NCBI GenBank assembly: GCA_964480275.1
Contig: CAYZOC010000012.1
Location: forward strand, 1 to 23,093
DNA length: 23,093 nucleotides
Direction: 5' to 3'
Source of the DNA: DATESG01 sp964480275
Lineage (GTDB): Bacteria; Bacillota_I; Bacilli_A; RFN20; CAG-826
Shown: positions 1 through 7,233 of the stretch, piece by piece
Layout: each line of letters opens with the position of its first letter
How positions within the stretch are numbered: the stretch's first letter is position 1
Notes under the pieces: generated by a model
What the model was told of the DNA's origin: nothing
Databases searched by the model: none
What the model saw: only the letters and a program-made list of their open reading frames with translations
Position numbers and translations under genes: made by a program

Positions 1-12
1 GATTACCTATAT

Positions 13-31
13 AATATTATACAATAATATT
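13..31. repeat. AT-only inverted repeat near left edge
   Basis: Arms AATATTAT (13-20) and ATAATATT (24-31) are separated by ACA. On the minus strand the repeat contains a TATAAT hexamer that could be the -10 box of a leftward gene outside the window, but no clear -35 box is seen. Positions 1-84 otherwise hold no gene I can support. Confidence 0.35.
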
Positions 32-86
32 AGAGAAATAAACTTATAGAAGGCGAAAAAAACCTTTTTTATTCGTTTGATGTTAA

Positions 87-116
87 TTAAAAAAGCCTTT
101 TATAACTAAAAGGCTT
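87..116 (-). terminator. Rho-independent terminator after lemA
   Basis: On the minus strand a 9-bp perfect stem AAGCCTTTT / AAAAGGCTT (108-116 and 93-101) with a 6-nt loop is followed by a T run (92-87). It lies 22 nt past the lemA stop and closes the rnjB / membrane protein / lemA unit. Confidence 0.85.
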
Positions 117-138
117 AACTTTTAATTGTTTTTTGCTT

Positions 139-807
139 TTAAAAGAATTTTCCTCTAGCTTGTTCTTTAACAGCACGGCTAGCGGTAAATGGAATCCGTG
201 TAGTGAATCCGGCCCGGGCGGCAACGATTTTCTTGGTTGGCCACACTTGGATATCTTGGTTCCATCTTTCAACAGAATCATTATAGAGTTGACGAGCAGC
301 GGTAATTTCACGTTGTAAATATGAGTTTTGTTGCATTGCATCCGCTAAAGCGGCATGGGCTTTTAAATCTGGATAATTTTCAACCGCAACGCTAATTTGT
401 CCATAAATATTATCGACTTGATTGGAAACCTCATTACGCACAGTTTCATTTTCAACATTACGACCCGAACGATAAGCGGCAATTTTGGTAAAAGTGTCCT
501 TGTCAAGATCGATTGCTCGTTCGACAAGACCGACAACATTTTGCAAAATCATCACCCGTTGTTCAAGATAATTATCAATCGTTGATGCATCACTTTGAAT
601 CTTTTGTTGTAAGCGATCAAAATAGTTACGAGCGTTAATCTTCATAAATAAGAATACTAGGCCTGGAATAATTCCTAACACCCATAGTAAGATTTCAAAT
701 ACTAACGAACCTGCTCCGACTTTGACCGGAAGCTGTTTGTTGATTACGTGAATATCACGTCCATCTTCGTTGACTTCAAAATTTGTTTCATCTAGTTGAT
801 TTGCCAT
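139..807 (-). CDS. lemA: LemA family membrane protein
   Basis: A 222-residue protein recognisable as LemA. A short N-terminal stretch is followed by one hydrophobic segment (about residues 34-55). A long helical domain follows, with the family's characteristic stretch KINARNYFDRLQQKIQSDAS (about 56-75), then IDNYLEQR and YPDLKA (about 144-149). LemA proteins are membrane-anchored helical-bundle proteins of poorly defined function; a signalling or envelope role is only suspected. The start is ATG 807 with SD GGAGG 8 nt upstream. The gene is the last of three, 39 nt after a two-TM membrane protein, and is followed by a strong terminator. The C-terminal tail (about 190-222, rich in Arg and Lys) looks longer than in the minimal LemA of other Bacillota. 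The family assignment is firm; the function is not. Confidence 0.9.
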   Translation of the reverse strand: MANQLDETNFEVNEDGRDIHVINKQLPVKVGAGSLVFEILLWVLGIIPGLVFLFMKINARNYFDRLQQKIQSDASTIDNYLEQRVMILQNVVGLVERAIDLDKDTFTKIAAYRSGRNVENETVRNEVSNQVDNIYGQISVAVENYPDLKAHAALADAMQQNSYLQREITAARQLYNDSVERWNQDIQVWPTKKIVAARAGFTTRIPFTASRAVKEQARGKFF

Positions 808-846
808 ATTTAATTCCTCCCTTATATTATTTATAATATCATATGG

Positions 847-2718
847 TTAATCTTTTGGTTGAAGTATTTTGTCGAGCAAAGTATTGTCATCATGCACAAA
901 ATCTTGCTCACGTAAAAATGTAATTGTCTTGCCACGAACGAGTGCATTTTTTTTATCACCAAATAGTCGTTCAAGGTTATTTACCCACTCATCACTAGTG
1001 GCAATTTTTTTGTTAAAGGTTGGACGATCAAGACCATCAGCAACTTTAATATATACACGGCTCGAACGTTCAACGGGAATGTATTCAATCCAATTGACAG
1101 GAACTTGGTGTGTTCGCCCATCACCACCGCGCATGGGGATATAGTCGGTCCGTTGAAAAGTCTGATAACCATAAGCAACTACTTTGACCTTATCGAGGTC
1201 ACCATCTCGACCGACAACTTCTGTTTTTAAAATATTCCTTGTCCGTGATTCTTTATGCTTGAGCAAATCGGGATCAAGGGCATTAACATGAGCTTCATGA
1301 TCGTAAGATGCCATCTTTTGCGGATAAACATCTTTATAAATATATTCAACCGGCTTATGTTGTTGATAAAGAGGAATTGCAAGTAATGGGGCCATTGCAA
1401 AATAAAAGTGTTTAAAATATGCATTATTATAATCATTAAACTTACGGCTAATTTCTTTTAAATCGTAGTGAGTATAATTATCTGGACTAGCGTCTAAATC
1501 AAAGTTTTGTAGATGTTCAGGAATAATGTAATTAACCTGTTTTTCTTTGATAAATGCAAAATCATCGCCATAACCTACCGCTTTATCTTTAATTACATTA
1601 AGCATCTCGCGTTGGGCAAGTGGGGTAAAAAGTAGGCGATATTGAATCTCATGATTACGATCATAGGCCCCAAATAGGAGTTCAAATTCACTATTAGACA
1701 TTGCCTGGAAATTTTGACCTTTCGCAATTGATTTTCTTGTTTTCTTTGTTAAATCATCTTCGTTCTTGCGGACAAAACGTTCGATTTCTTTGTCATTCAT
1801 GGAGTTAGCTTTGGAAGCGACCCGCCGAAATGAAAGGTCGGGAGCAGCATCATTGCAATACACAACCATTTCTTGATCATGATAATAAGGACAAGGCTTG
1901 GTCACCGTTGCCGTTAATGTTTGCGTTCTTGTGACAGTTTGCGTACGATTATTAACTCTAATTGTTTCTGTCCACGTAATAACTTTCGTTCCCGTGTATG
2001 TTTTGCTACCAAGATTATGATTAAGAATACGCATCAACAAAAATGGATTGCCAAATATTTGTCCACTTTGAACAAATTCAACCGTTTGATCCTTGTTCAT
2101 ACTGGGGGGTACACCATACTTTTCAAACATATAGTCAGCCCGTTCTGCCTTATAATAAGGATCAAAATCCAGTAAGGGAATCGTCTTTTCAATCAGTTCA
2201 TTGGTCATACTCCAATCAAAAAGGTCATTGAGACTTTTTACTTGTTGCCACGCAAGATCAAGATTTTCTCGTAGAACCTTTTCTTCTTTGGCAATTATCG
2301 ACTGAATTCGTTTAATCGCACTATTTATTTTTTTAACAATAATAAATATAAAAAGTCCATTTAGTCCGAGTCCTAAAGCGATAAACACATAATTAAGCAC
2401 TGGTAGCAGCGACGGAAAAACGCTCTTATTATCAACAAGATCAAAAATCAAAACCGCACAAGCGATAAAGAAAATGACGATAAGGACAATTAAAAACGTT
2501 TTAAGTCCGCGTTTGGATGACAATTGGCCGCCTAAAAGTTTAAGCTTTTCTTTTTGCGCATCAATAACTCTAACAGTTGCTTGATTGCTAGCTTCATCAA
2601 CCCCCGCACGAGTGACAAGCTCTTCAAAATAAGCCTTTACATTTTCTTCGTGTTTAGCCCGGAAAACCTTAGCAAATTCATTTACGGGTTCATAAATGTG
2701 TTGTTTTCCATCATTCAT
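847..2718 (-). CDS. Large two-TM membrane protein of the DUF3137 type, LemA partner
   Basis: A 623-residue protein with an N-terminal helical region (1-70), two adjacent hydrophobic segments (about 73-93 and 106-128), then a roughly 490-residue soluble region. It has no signal peptide. It resembles the DUF3137-type proteins that often sit next to lemA, but this comes from overall architecture and context, not from a decisive motif. The soluble part carries a Thr-rich stretch (about 245-275) and a CPYYHDQEMVVYC segment (about 276-288) with two cysteines 12 apart that could bind metal or form a disulfide; this is a guess. The start is ATG 2718, behind an unusual SD made of A3G6. It lies 22 nt after the RNase J2 gene and 39 nt before lemA, so all three are probably co-transcribed. 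Function unknown. Confidence 0.75.
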   Translation of the reverse strand: MNDGKQHIYEPVNEFAKVFRAKHEENVKAYFEELVTRAGVDEASNQATVRVIDAQKEKLKLLGGQLSSKRGLKTFLIVLIVIFFIACAVLIFDLVDNKSVFPSLLPVLNYVFIALGLGLNGLFIFIIVKKINSAIKRIQSIIAKEEKVLRENLDLAWQQVKSLNDLFDWSMTNELIEKTIPLLDFDPYYKAERADYMFEKYGVPPSMNKDQTVEFVQSGQIFGNPFLLMRILNHNLGSKTYTGTKVITWTETIRVNNRTQTVTRTQTLTATVTKPCPYYHDQEMVVYCNDAAPDLSFRRVASKANSMNDKEIERFVRKNEDDLTKKTRKSIAKGQNFQAMSNSEFELLFGAYDRNHEIQYRLLFTPLAQREMLNVIKDKAVGYGDDFAFIKEKQVNYIIPEHLQNFDLDASPDNYTHYDLKEISRKFNDYNNAYFKHFYFAMAPLLAIPLYQQHKPVEYIYKDVYPQKMASYDHEAHVNALDPDLLKHKESRTRNILKTEVVGRDGDLDKVKVVAYGYQTFQRTDYIPMRGGDGRTHQVPVNWIEYIPVERSSRVYIKVADGLDRPTFNKKIATSDEWVNNLERLFGDKKNALVRGKTITFLREQDFVHDDNTLLDKILQPKD

Positions 2719-2740
2719 ATCATCGCCCCCCTTTAGACAA

Positions 2741-4426
2741 TTATTCTTTTAATTCGTGAATAAGTGGAATAATCATTGGTCGTCTTCTTGTTTCTCTAAA
2801 AATATATCGTTCGATATTAGTATTAACAGTTTCAGCAATTTCATCGGGACGGACATTAGTTTTTTTCAGTCCCTTTTCGACTGTATCAACAAAGATTCTA
2901 ATGATATTTTTTAAGAGTAATTCGCTATCGCGAAGGTAGACGAATCCACGCATTTGCACATCAGGTCCGGCGTTAATTACTAGTTTTTTTGGATCATAGC
3001 CAACTCCAAGGATAATGACACCATCATCACTTAGCTTTTGTCGATCTTCAATAACACCGCGGTTTGTATCACCAATCCCCGTCCCATCGACCATTAGATC
3101 ACCATTAACGATACGGTCGACTTCACTGTATAAAATTCTTGCACTAGCTTCTTTAAAGACGACAGGTACACCTGTATCAAGCAGTAAAATATTTTGATGG
3201 GAAAAATTAAGTCCACTATTTAGTGCTATTTTAGCATTGGCAATTTGATGACGATATAGACCTTTAACTGGTAAATAATACTTAGGTTTTAAAAGACTAA
3301 TAATCATTCTGAGATCTTCTTCTTGCGCATGCATGTTGCCGACGTTACTATCGGAAATATTAACGATTTTCGCCTCTGATAAATAAAGCGAATCAAGCGC
3401 ATCAGTTGCAACGACTTCCAAAACAACCGGTGGCGGACAGGCAATAATAAATGTGTCAGTAGGTTTAAGAACAAAGCGTTTATCCTCGTTCTTTTTAGTT
3501 CCAAGTTTAAGAATTTTTTCAAATAATTCTTCCCCGTTTCCTAACATAACAATGATTACATCCTGATCACGAGTGCGCAGAATATCATCATTTTTGACGA
3601 CTAACTTAGGGTCGATTAGTGATAGTTCATGTTGTTGAAAGGCATTGAAATAATCCTCGGTCGCCTTATCATAAAAAATAATTTTACGGTGATAAAGTCG
3701 GGCTAAAGCAACTAATTCTTCGATACTATAACTTGATTGTTCATAGAGTGAAATAAAAATCCGGCCTTTAGCATCTCGAATATCAGTTTGAACTTTTGGC
3801 GTCAAGCGATGGCTTGGTGAAGTATAACCAAGTTTTTCCGCTCCACTACTTTCTGATAAAAGACATAACACATCTTTTTCAGCAATTTTTGCTAAGCTAT
3901 TGAGATCAAGTTTGTAACGGTTACTTGCGTTATACTCAACAATAAAATCACCGGTATAGACGACATAACCCTGACTTGTATCAACAGCAACACCAAACGA
4001 GAGCATCGCATTATGTGTTGTTTGAAAAAGAACAAATTTGCGATTGGCAATTTGTATTCTACTGCTTGGTAAAACTTTTACAGTTTGATAACTTACTTTA
4101 CTGCCGATTTCGCGTGTAAACTTTTCTAACATCATCAGCGTTGCTTCACTACCATAGACTGGTGCGGGAACTTCTTGATAAATAAATGGCAGAGCGCCAA
4201 ATTGATCATCATGACCATGGGTTATGATATACGCTCTTATTCGTTGACGATTGTTTTTCAAATATTCAAAATTTGGAATGACAAAGTCAATCCCTGGGCG
4301 CGTTTTGTCAGGATATTTAAGTCCTGCCTCAAAAACGAAGATATCTTCGCCTATTTCTAAAACATACATGTTTTTGCCATTTTCATCGAGTCCACCTAAG
4401 GCAAAAAACTTAATTAAATCACTCAT
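2741..4426 (-). CDS. rnjB: RNase J2-like beta-CASP ribonuclease subunit with degenerate active site
   Basis: A 561-residue protein, the usual RNase J length, with metallo-beta-lactamase, beta-CASP and C-terminal domains in order. N-terminal ALGGLDENGKNMY and C-terminal RRRPMIIPLI are RNase J hallmarks. The metal-binding signature reads HGHDDQ (residues 70-75) where RNase J1 has HGHEDH. The J1 PIHGEYR loop is PVKGLYR here (386-392), and the SGHGGQEE loop is GNMHAQEE (363-370). Three expected metal or catalytic histidines are therefore missing, as in Bacillus RNase J2, which is a poorly active partner of RNase J1. It probably acts as a structural subunit in mRNA decay and rRNA maturation; no J1 gene is in the window. 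I chose ATG 4426 (SD GAGG, 6 nt) over GTG 4438, which overlaps the SD. First gene of a three-gene unit with its own promoter. Confidence 0.85.
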   Translation of the reverse strand: MSDLIKFFALGGLDENGKNMYVLEIGEDIFVFEAGLKYPDKTRPGIDFVIPNFEYLKNNRQRIRAYIITHGHDDQFGALPFIYQEVPAPVYGSEATLMMLEKFTREIGSKVSYQTVKVLPSSRIQIANRKFVLFQTTHNAMLSFGVAVDTSQGYVVYTGDFIVEYNASNRYKLDLNSLAKIAEKDVLCLLSESSGAEKLGYTSPSHRLTPKVQTDIRDAKGRIFISLYEQSSYSIEELVALARLYHRKIIFYDKATEDYFNAFQQHELSLIDPKLVVKNDDILRTRDQDVIIVMLGNGEELFEKILKLGTKKNEDKRFVLKPTDTFIIACPPPVVLEVVATDALDSLYLSEAKIVNISDSNVGNMHAQEEDLRMIISLLKPKYYLPVKGLYRHQIANAKIALNSGLNFSHQNILLLDTGVPVVFKEASARILYSEVDRIVNGDLMVDGTGIGDTNRGVIEDRQKLSDDGVIILGVGYDPKKLVINAGPDVQMRGFVYLRDSELLLKNIIRIFVDTVEKGLKKTNVRPDEIAETVNTNIERYIFRETRRRPMIIPLIHELKE

Positions 4427-4480
4427 ACTATTCCTCACTAATTATTTCTATTTATTTTCATCATATTAAATAACGTTTTA

Positions 4481-4509
4481 ATTATACTAAATAATTAAGC
4501 AATCGTAAA
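4481..4509 (-). promoter_or_regulatory. sigmaA promoter of the rnjB operon
   Basis: On the minus strand: -35 TTTACG (4504-4509), 17-nt spacer, -10 TATAAT (4481-4486), ending 54 nt before the rnjB start. It lies just past the pnp terminator, which fits an independent transcription unit. Confidence 0.7.
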
Positions 4510-4518
4510 TAAATAATC

Positions 4519-4558
4519 CCAAAACAAAGAAAACAGCAGGACAAGAATGTCCTGCTGT
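4519..4558 (-). terminator. Rho-independent terminator after pnp
   Basis: On the minus strand an 11-bp perfect stem ACAGCAGGACA / TGTCCTGCTGT with tetraloop TTCT (4533-4558) is followed by a T-rich tail. One of the strongest terminators in the window. Confidence 0.92.
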
Positions 4559-4581
4559 CATAACTTATAGATTAAGACTAA

Positions 4582-6780
4582 TTAACCACGTCTCTTACCG
4601 CGGAATCCACCACGATTTTGGCCACCATCTCTTCTTTGTGGGGCTCTTTCAACATAGCCTTCAGGTTTTTCAAGGAACACTTTGTGTGAAACTTTAACTT
4701 TACCTTTGTCATCGATTTCGCTTACTTGAACTTTGAGGGTGTCACCAACTTTATAAAGTTTCGTAACATCTTCGATTCTTTCATAGGATAAATCTGTGAA
4801 GTGGCAAAGACCATCTGTATTGCCAAAGAGGTTAACAAACACCCCATAATTTTCAACGCGATTGATTTTGCCTTCATAGACTTCACCAACACGAGCGACA
4901 CGAATAATGTTTTGAATAATCTCTTTAGTCTTGTTAATAACTTGACGATCCATGTGATAGATTACAACTTGACCGTCATCAGTGATATCAATTTTAACAC
5001 CATCATTTTCTTCAATGATTTTGTTGATTACTTTACCACCAGTGCCGATTACTTCTCTAATCTTATCTGGATCAATCATAAATGTTTCCATTTTTGGTGC
5101 ATATTTACCAACATCTTCGCGTGGAGTGCTAATTGCGGCCATTTGGGCTGCCCGAATTTCATCACGCGCCTTTTTAGCTTGGGCAAGTGCTTCTTTTAAA
5201 ACTTCCTTGCTAACGCCCTTGACTTTAATATCCATTTGTAAAGCAGTGATACCTTTATTAGTTCCTGCTACTTTAAAGTCCATATCTCCGAAGTGATCTT
5301 CGAGACCTTGAATATCGGTAAGAATTGTATAAGGATGATTTCCATCAAGTGGACCACTAGTAATTAGACCCATTGCAATACCAGTTACCATATCTTTGAT
5401 TGGAACACCGGCTGCCATTAATGCCATACTTGAGGCACAAATTGAAGCTTGACTACTACTTCCATTACTTTCGAGAACTTCACTAACACAACGAATTGTA
5501 TATGGGAAGTCTTCAATACTTGGAATGACGTAGGATAAGGCGCGCTCACCTAGAGCACCATGACCAATTTCGCGACGGCCTGGAGCACCAGTTCTTTTAA
5601 TATCACCAACCGAATAAGGTGGGAAATTGTAGTGGTGCATGAAACGTTTGAATTCTTCTTCAGTCAAGTTATCAAGGATTTGTTCATCACTTTTGGCCCC
5701 AAGAGTCACAACGGAAAGTACTTGTGTTTGGCCTCTAGTAAATAGAGCACTACCATGGGCACGTGGAAGCAAATCAGTTTGGCAGTCGAGCGGCCGAACT
5801 TCATCGATTTTACGACCATCAGGACGAACTTTTTCATCGGTGATTAGTCTTCTGACTTCATCAGCAACCATTGACTCGTGCAATGATTTAACATCATCAA
5901 TTGCCTTACGTTTTGCACTATCATCAGCAAATTCTTTGGCGCTAAAATGTGCAACCATTTCATCTTTGACATTTTGAATTGCGGCTTCACGTTCTAGTTT
6001 ATCGAAGACACTAATTGCGTCTTGAAGTGGCTTGGTGAATACTTCGTGGCATTCCTTAACAACTTCTTCATTAGGAACAAAAAGTGGAAACTCACGTTTT
6101 GGTTTGCCAATTTCTTCCATAATTTTTTCTTGGAAAGCACATAATTCTTTAATTGCTTCATGCCCAAACATTAGAGCGTCAAGCATATCATCTTCATTGA
6201 CTTGATCAGCGCCAGCTTCAACCATGTTGATGGCATGTTTAGTTCCGGCAACAGTTAATTGAATATCACTTTTAGCATTTTCGGCAACTGTTGGATTGAT
6301 AATAAAATTTCCATCAACACGGCCAACTTGCACACCGGCAACTGGGCCTTCAAATGGAATATCACTCACACAAAGTGCCAATGAACTTCCGAGCATTGCA
6401 CTCATTTCTGGAGTAGCATCAAGATCAACACTTAAAACGGTATTAATAATTTGGACCTCATTACGGAATCCATCAGCGAATAATGGACGAATAGGACGGT
6501 CAATTAGACGACCCGCTAGAGTAGCGTGTTCGGTTTCTCTACCTTCTCTCCGTAAAAATGAGCCTGGAATACGACCAATTGCGTATAATTTTTCTTGGTA
6601 TGAAACTGATAATGGGAAGTAATCCAAATCCTTTGGACTATTTCCGGCAACTGCAGTCGAGAGGACTGCGGTTTCATCGAGTCTAACGAGGACAGCCCCG
6701 TCAGCTTGTTTGGCAACTTCGCCGATTTCAACGACGAGTTTTTTGCCATAGAAATCTAATTCGTAAATTTTCTTTTGCAT
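4582..6780 (-). CDS. pnp: Polyribonucleotide nucleotidyltransferase (PNPase)
   Basis: A 732-residue phosphorolytic 3'-5' exoribonuclease, which degrades RNA to nucleoside diphosphates and forms a trimeric ring in the cytoplasm. Two RNase PH-like cores are visible: the first includes GRIPGSFLRREGR and RLIDRPIRPLF (about 70-100), the second LPRAHGSALFTRGQTQ and FPPYSVGD. A KH domain follows (about 568-625, GxxG as GTGG in REVIGTGGKV), then an S1 domain (about 631-700), then an Arg/Gly-rich tail (RRDGGQNRGGFRGKRRG). All expected parts are present at the usual length. The start is ATG 6780 with SD GGGAG 5 nt upstream. It follows rpsO as in Bacillus, but with a hairpin and T run in between, so part of its expression probably depends on read-through. 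Confidence 0.97.
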   Translation of the reverse strand: MQKKIYELDFYGKKLVVEIGEVAKQADGAVLVRLDETAVLSTAVAGNSPKDLDYFPLSVSYQEKLYAIGRIPGSFLRREGRETEHATLAGRLIDRPIRPLFADGFRNEVQIINTVLSVDLDATPEMSAMLGSSLALCVSDIPFEGPVAGVQVGRVDGNFIINPTVAENAKSDIQLTVAGTKHAINMVEAGADQVNEDDMLDALMFGHEAIKELCAFQEKIMEEIGKPKREFPLFVPNEEVVKECHEVFTKPLQDAISVFDKLEREAAIQNVKDEMVAHFSAKEFADDSAKRKAIDDVKSLHESMVADEVRRLITDEKVRPDGRKIDEVRPLDCQTDLLPRAHGSALFTRGQTQVLSVVTLGAKSDEQILDNLTEEEFKRFMHHYNFPPYSVGDIKRTGAPGRREIGHGALGERALSYVIPSIEDFPYTIRCVSEVLESNGSSSQASICASSMALMAAGVPIKDMVTGIAMGLITSGPLDGNHPYTILTDIQGLEDHFGDMDFKVAGTNKGITALQMDIKVKGVSKEVLKEALAQAKKARDEIRAAQMAAISTPREDVGKYAPKMETFMIDPDKIREVIGTGGKVINKIIEENDGVKIDITDDGQVVIYHMDRQVINKTKEIIQNIIRVARVGEVYEGKINRVENYGVFVNLFGNTDGLCHFTDLSYERIEDVTKLYKVGDTLKVQVSEIDDKGKVKVSHKVFLEKPEGYVERAPQRRDGGQNRGGFRGKRRG

Positions 6781-6806
6781 ATTTTCTCCCTTTTCCCTTA
6801 ATTTAC

Positions 6807-6833
6807 AAAAAACTGCCTTATTGAAAAGGCAGT
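6807..6833 (-). terminator. Terminator or attenuator between rpsO and pnp
   Basis: On the minus strand an 8-bp perfect stem ACTGCCTT / AAGGCAGT with a 6-nt loop is followed by six Ts (6812-6807). It starts 8 nt after the rpsO stop. No clear promoter is visible between it and pnp, so incomplete termination, which would set the S15:PNPase ratio, is the likely arrangement. Confidence 0.85.
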
Positions 6834-6840
6834 AGTCTTT

Positions 6841-7110
6841 TTACTTTCTTAAACCTAATTTTTCAATTAACTCAAGATAGCCTTCACGATTGACGCGACT
6901 GTAATAGTCTAGAAGACTACGACGGTGGCCAACCATTTTATGGAGACCATGTTGTGAGTGATAATCGTGTTTGTTAGCTTTTAAGTGCTCTGTAAGATCG
7001 CGAATTTGTTGAGTAAGTAATGCGACTTGAACACGGGTTGAACCTGTATCTTTTTCGTTTTCTCCAAACTCTTTAACAATTGCTGCGATTACTTCTTTTT
7101 TTAAAGCCAT
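6841..7110 (-). CDS. rpsO: 30S ribosomal protein S15
   Basis: An 89-residue protein, the exact usual length of S15, a primary binder of the 16S rRNA central domain. The GDTGS-type region appears as EKDTGSTRVQVALLT (about 19-33). The conserved HDYHSQHGLHKMVGHRRSLL (about 48-67) is intact, and the protein ends with the usual helix. I chose ATG 7110, which has a textbook SD (AGGAGG, 8 nt), over the longer upstream reading from 7152, whose extra 14 residues are not part of the family and lie in the leader. The gene has its own promoter and a structured leader that may bind S15 itself. Order ribF-rpsO-pnp is as in Bacillus. Confidence 0.97.
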   Translation of the reverse strand: MALKKEVIAAIVKEFGENEKDTGSTRVQVALLTQQIRDLTEHLKANKHDYHSQHGLHKMVGHRRSLLDYYSRVNREGYLELIEKLGLRK

Positions 7111-7137
7111 AATTGTTTCCTCCTCTTTCTTTCTTTG

Positions 7138-7182
7138 CTTACCCATCGTCATACTTTGAGGTTCCGTATAACAGCGAGTAAG
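7138..7182 (-). promoter_or_regulatory. Candidate S15 autoregulatory leader RNA of rpsO
   Basis: The minus-strand leader can form one long hairpin: CTTACTC (7182-7176) pairs with GGGTAAG (7144-7138), a symmetric GCT/GAT internal loop follows, then GTTATAC (7172-7166) pairs with GTATGAC (7154-7148) around an 11-nt loop. Both helices include one G-U pair. The hairpin starts about 4 nt after the predicted transcript start and ends 14 nt before the SD. rpsO leaders that bind S15 are known in several bacterial groups; that this one does so is inference. Confidence 0.5.
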
Positions 7183-7189
7183 TTGCTTG

Positions 7190-7205
7190 TTTAGTATATA
7201 CTAAA
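7190..7205. repeat. 16-bp perfect palindrome over the rpsO -10 region
   Basis: TTTAGTATATACTAAA is a perfect palindrome that contains the -10 hexamer TATACT. It may be an operator or simply an AT-rich coincidence. A second inverted repeat, TGCTC/GAGCA with a 5-nt loop (7206-7220), overlaps the -35 box and may be a weak ribF terminator. Confidence 0.4.
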
Positions 7206-7221
7206 TGCTCGTAATGAGCAA
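7193..7221 (-). promoter_or_regulatory. Promoter of rpsO
   Basis: On the minus strand: -35 TTGCTC (7216-7221), 17-nt spacer, -10 TATACT (7193-7198). The predicted transcript start is near 7186, directly before the leader hairpin. Confidence 0.65.
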
Positions 7222-7233
7222 ATAATAACAAAA

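Noticed and set aside
48..72. Second terminator-like AAGG/CCTT hairpin on the plus strand
   Set aside because: The stem is only 4 bp with a 9-nt A-rich loop; too weak to support.
4801..5199. 132-residue plus-strand ORF opposite pnp
   Set aside because: Shadow of pnp: no SD, no recognisable domain, and the minus strand encodes the conserved KH and S1 region here.
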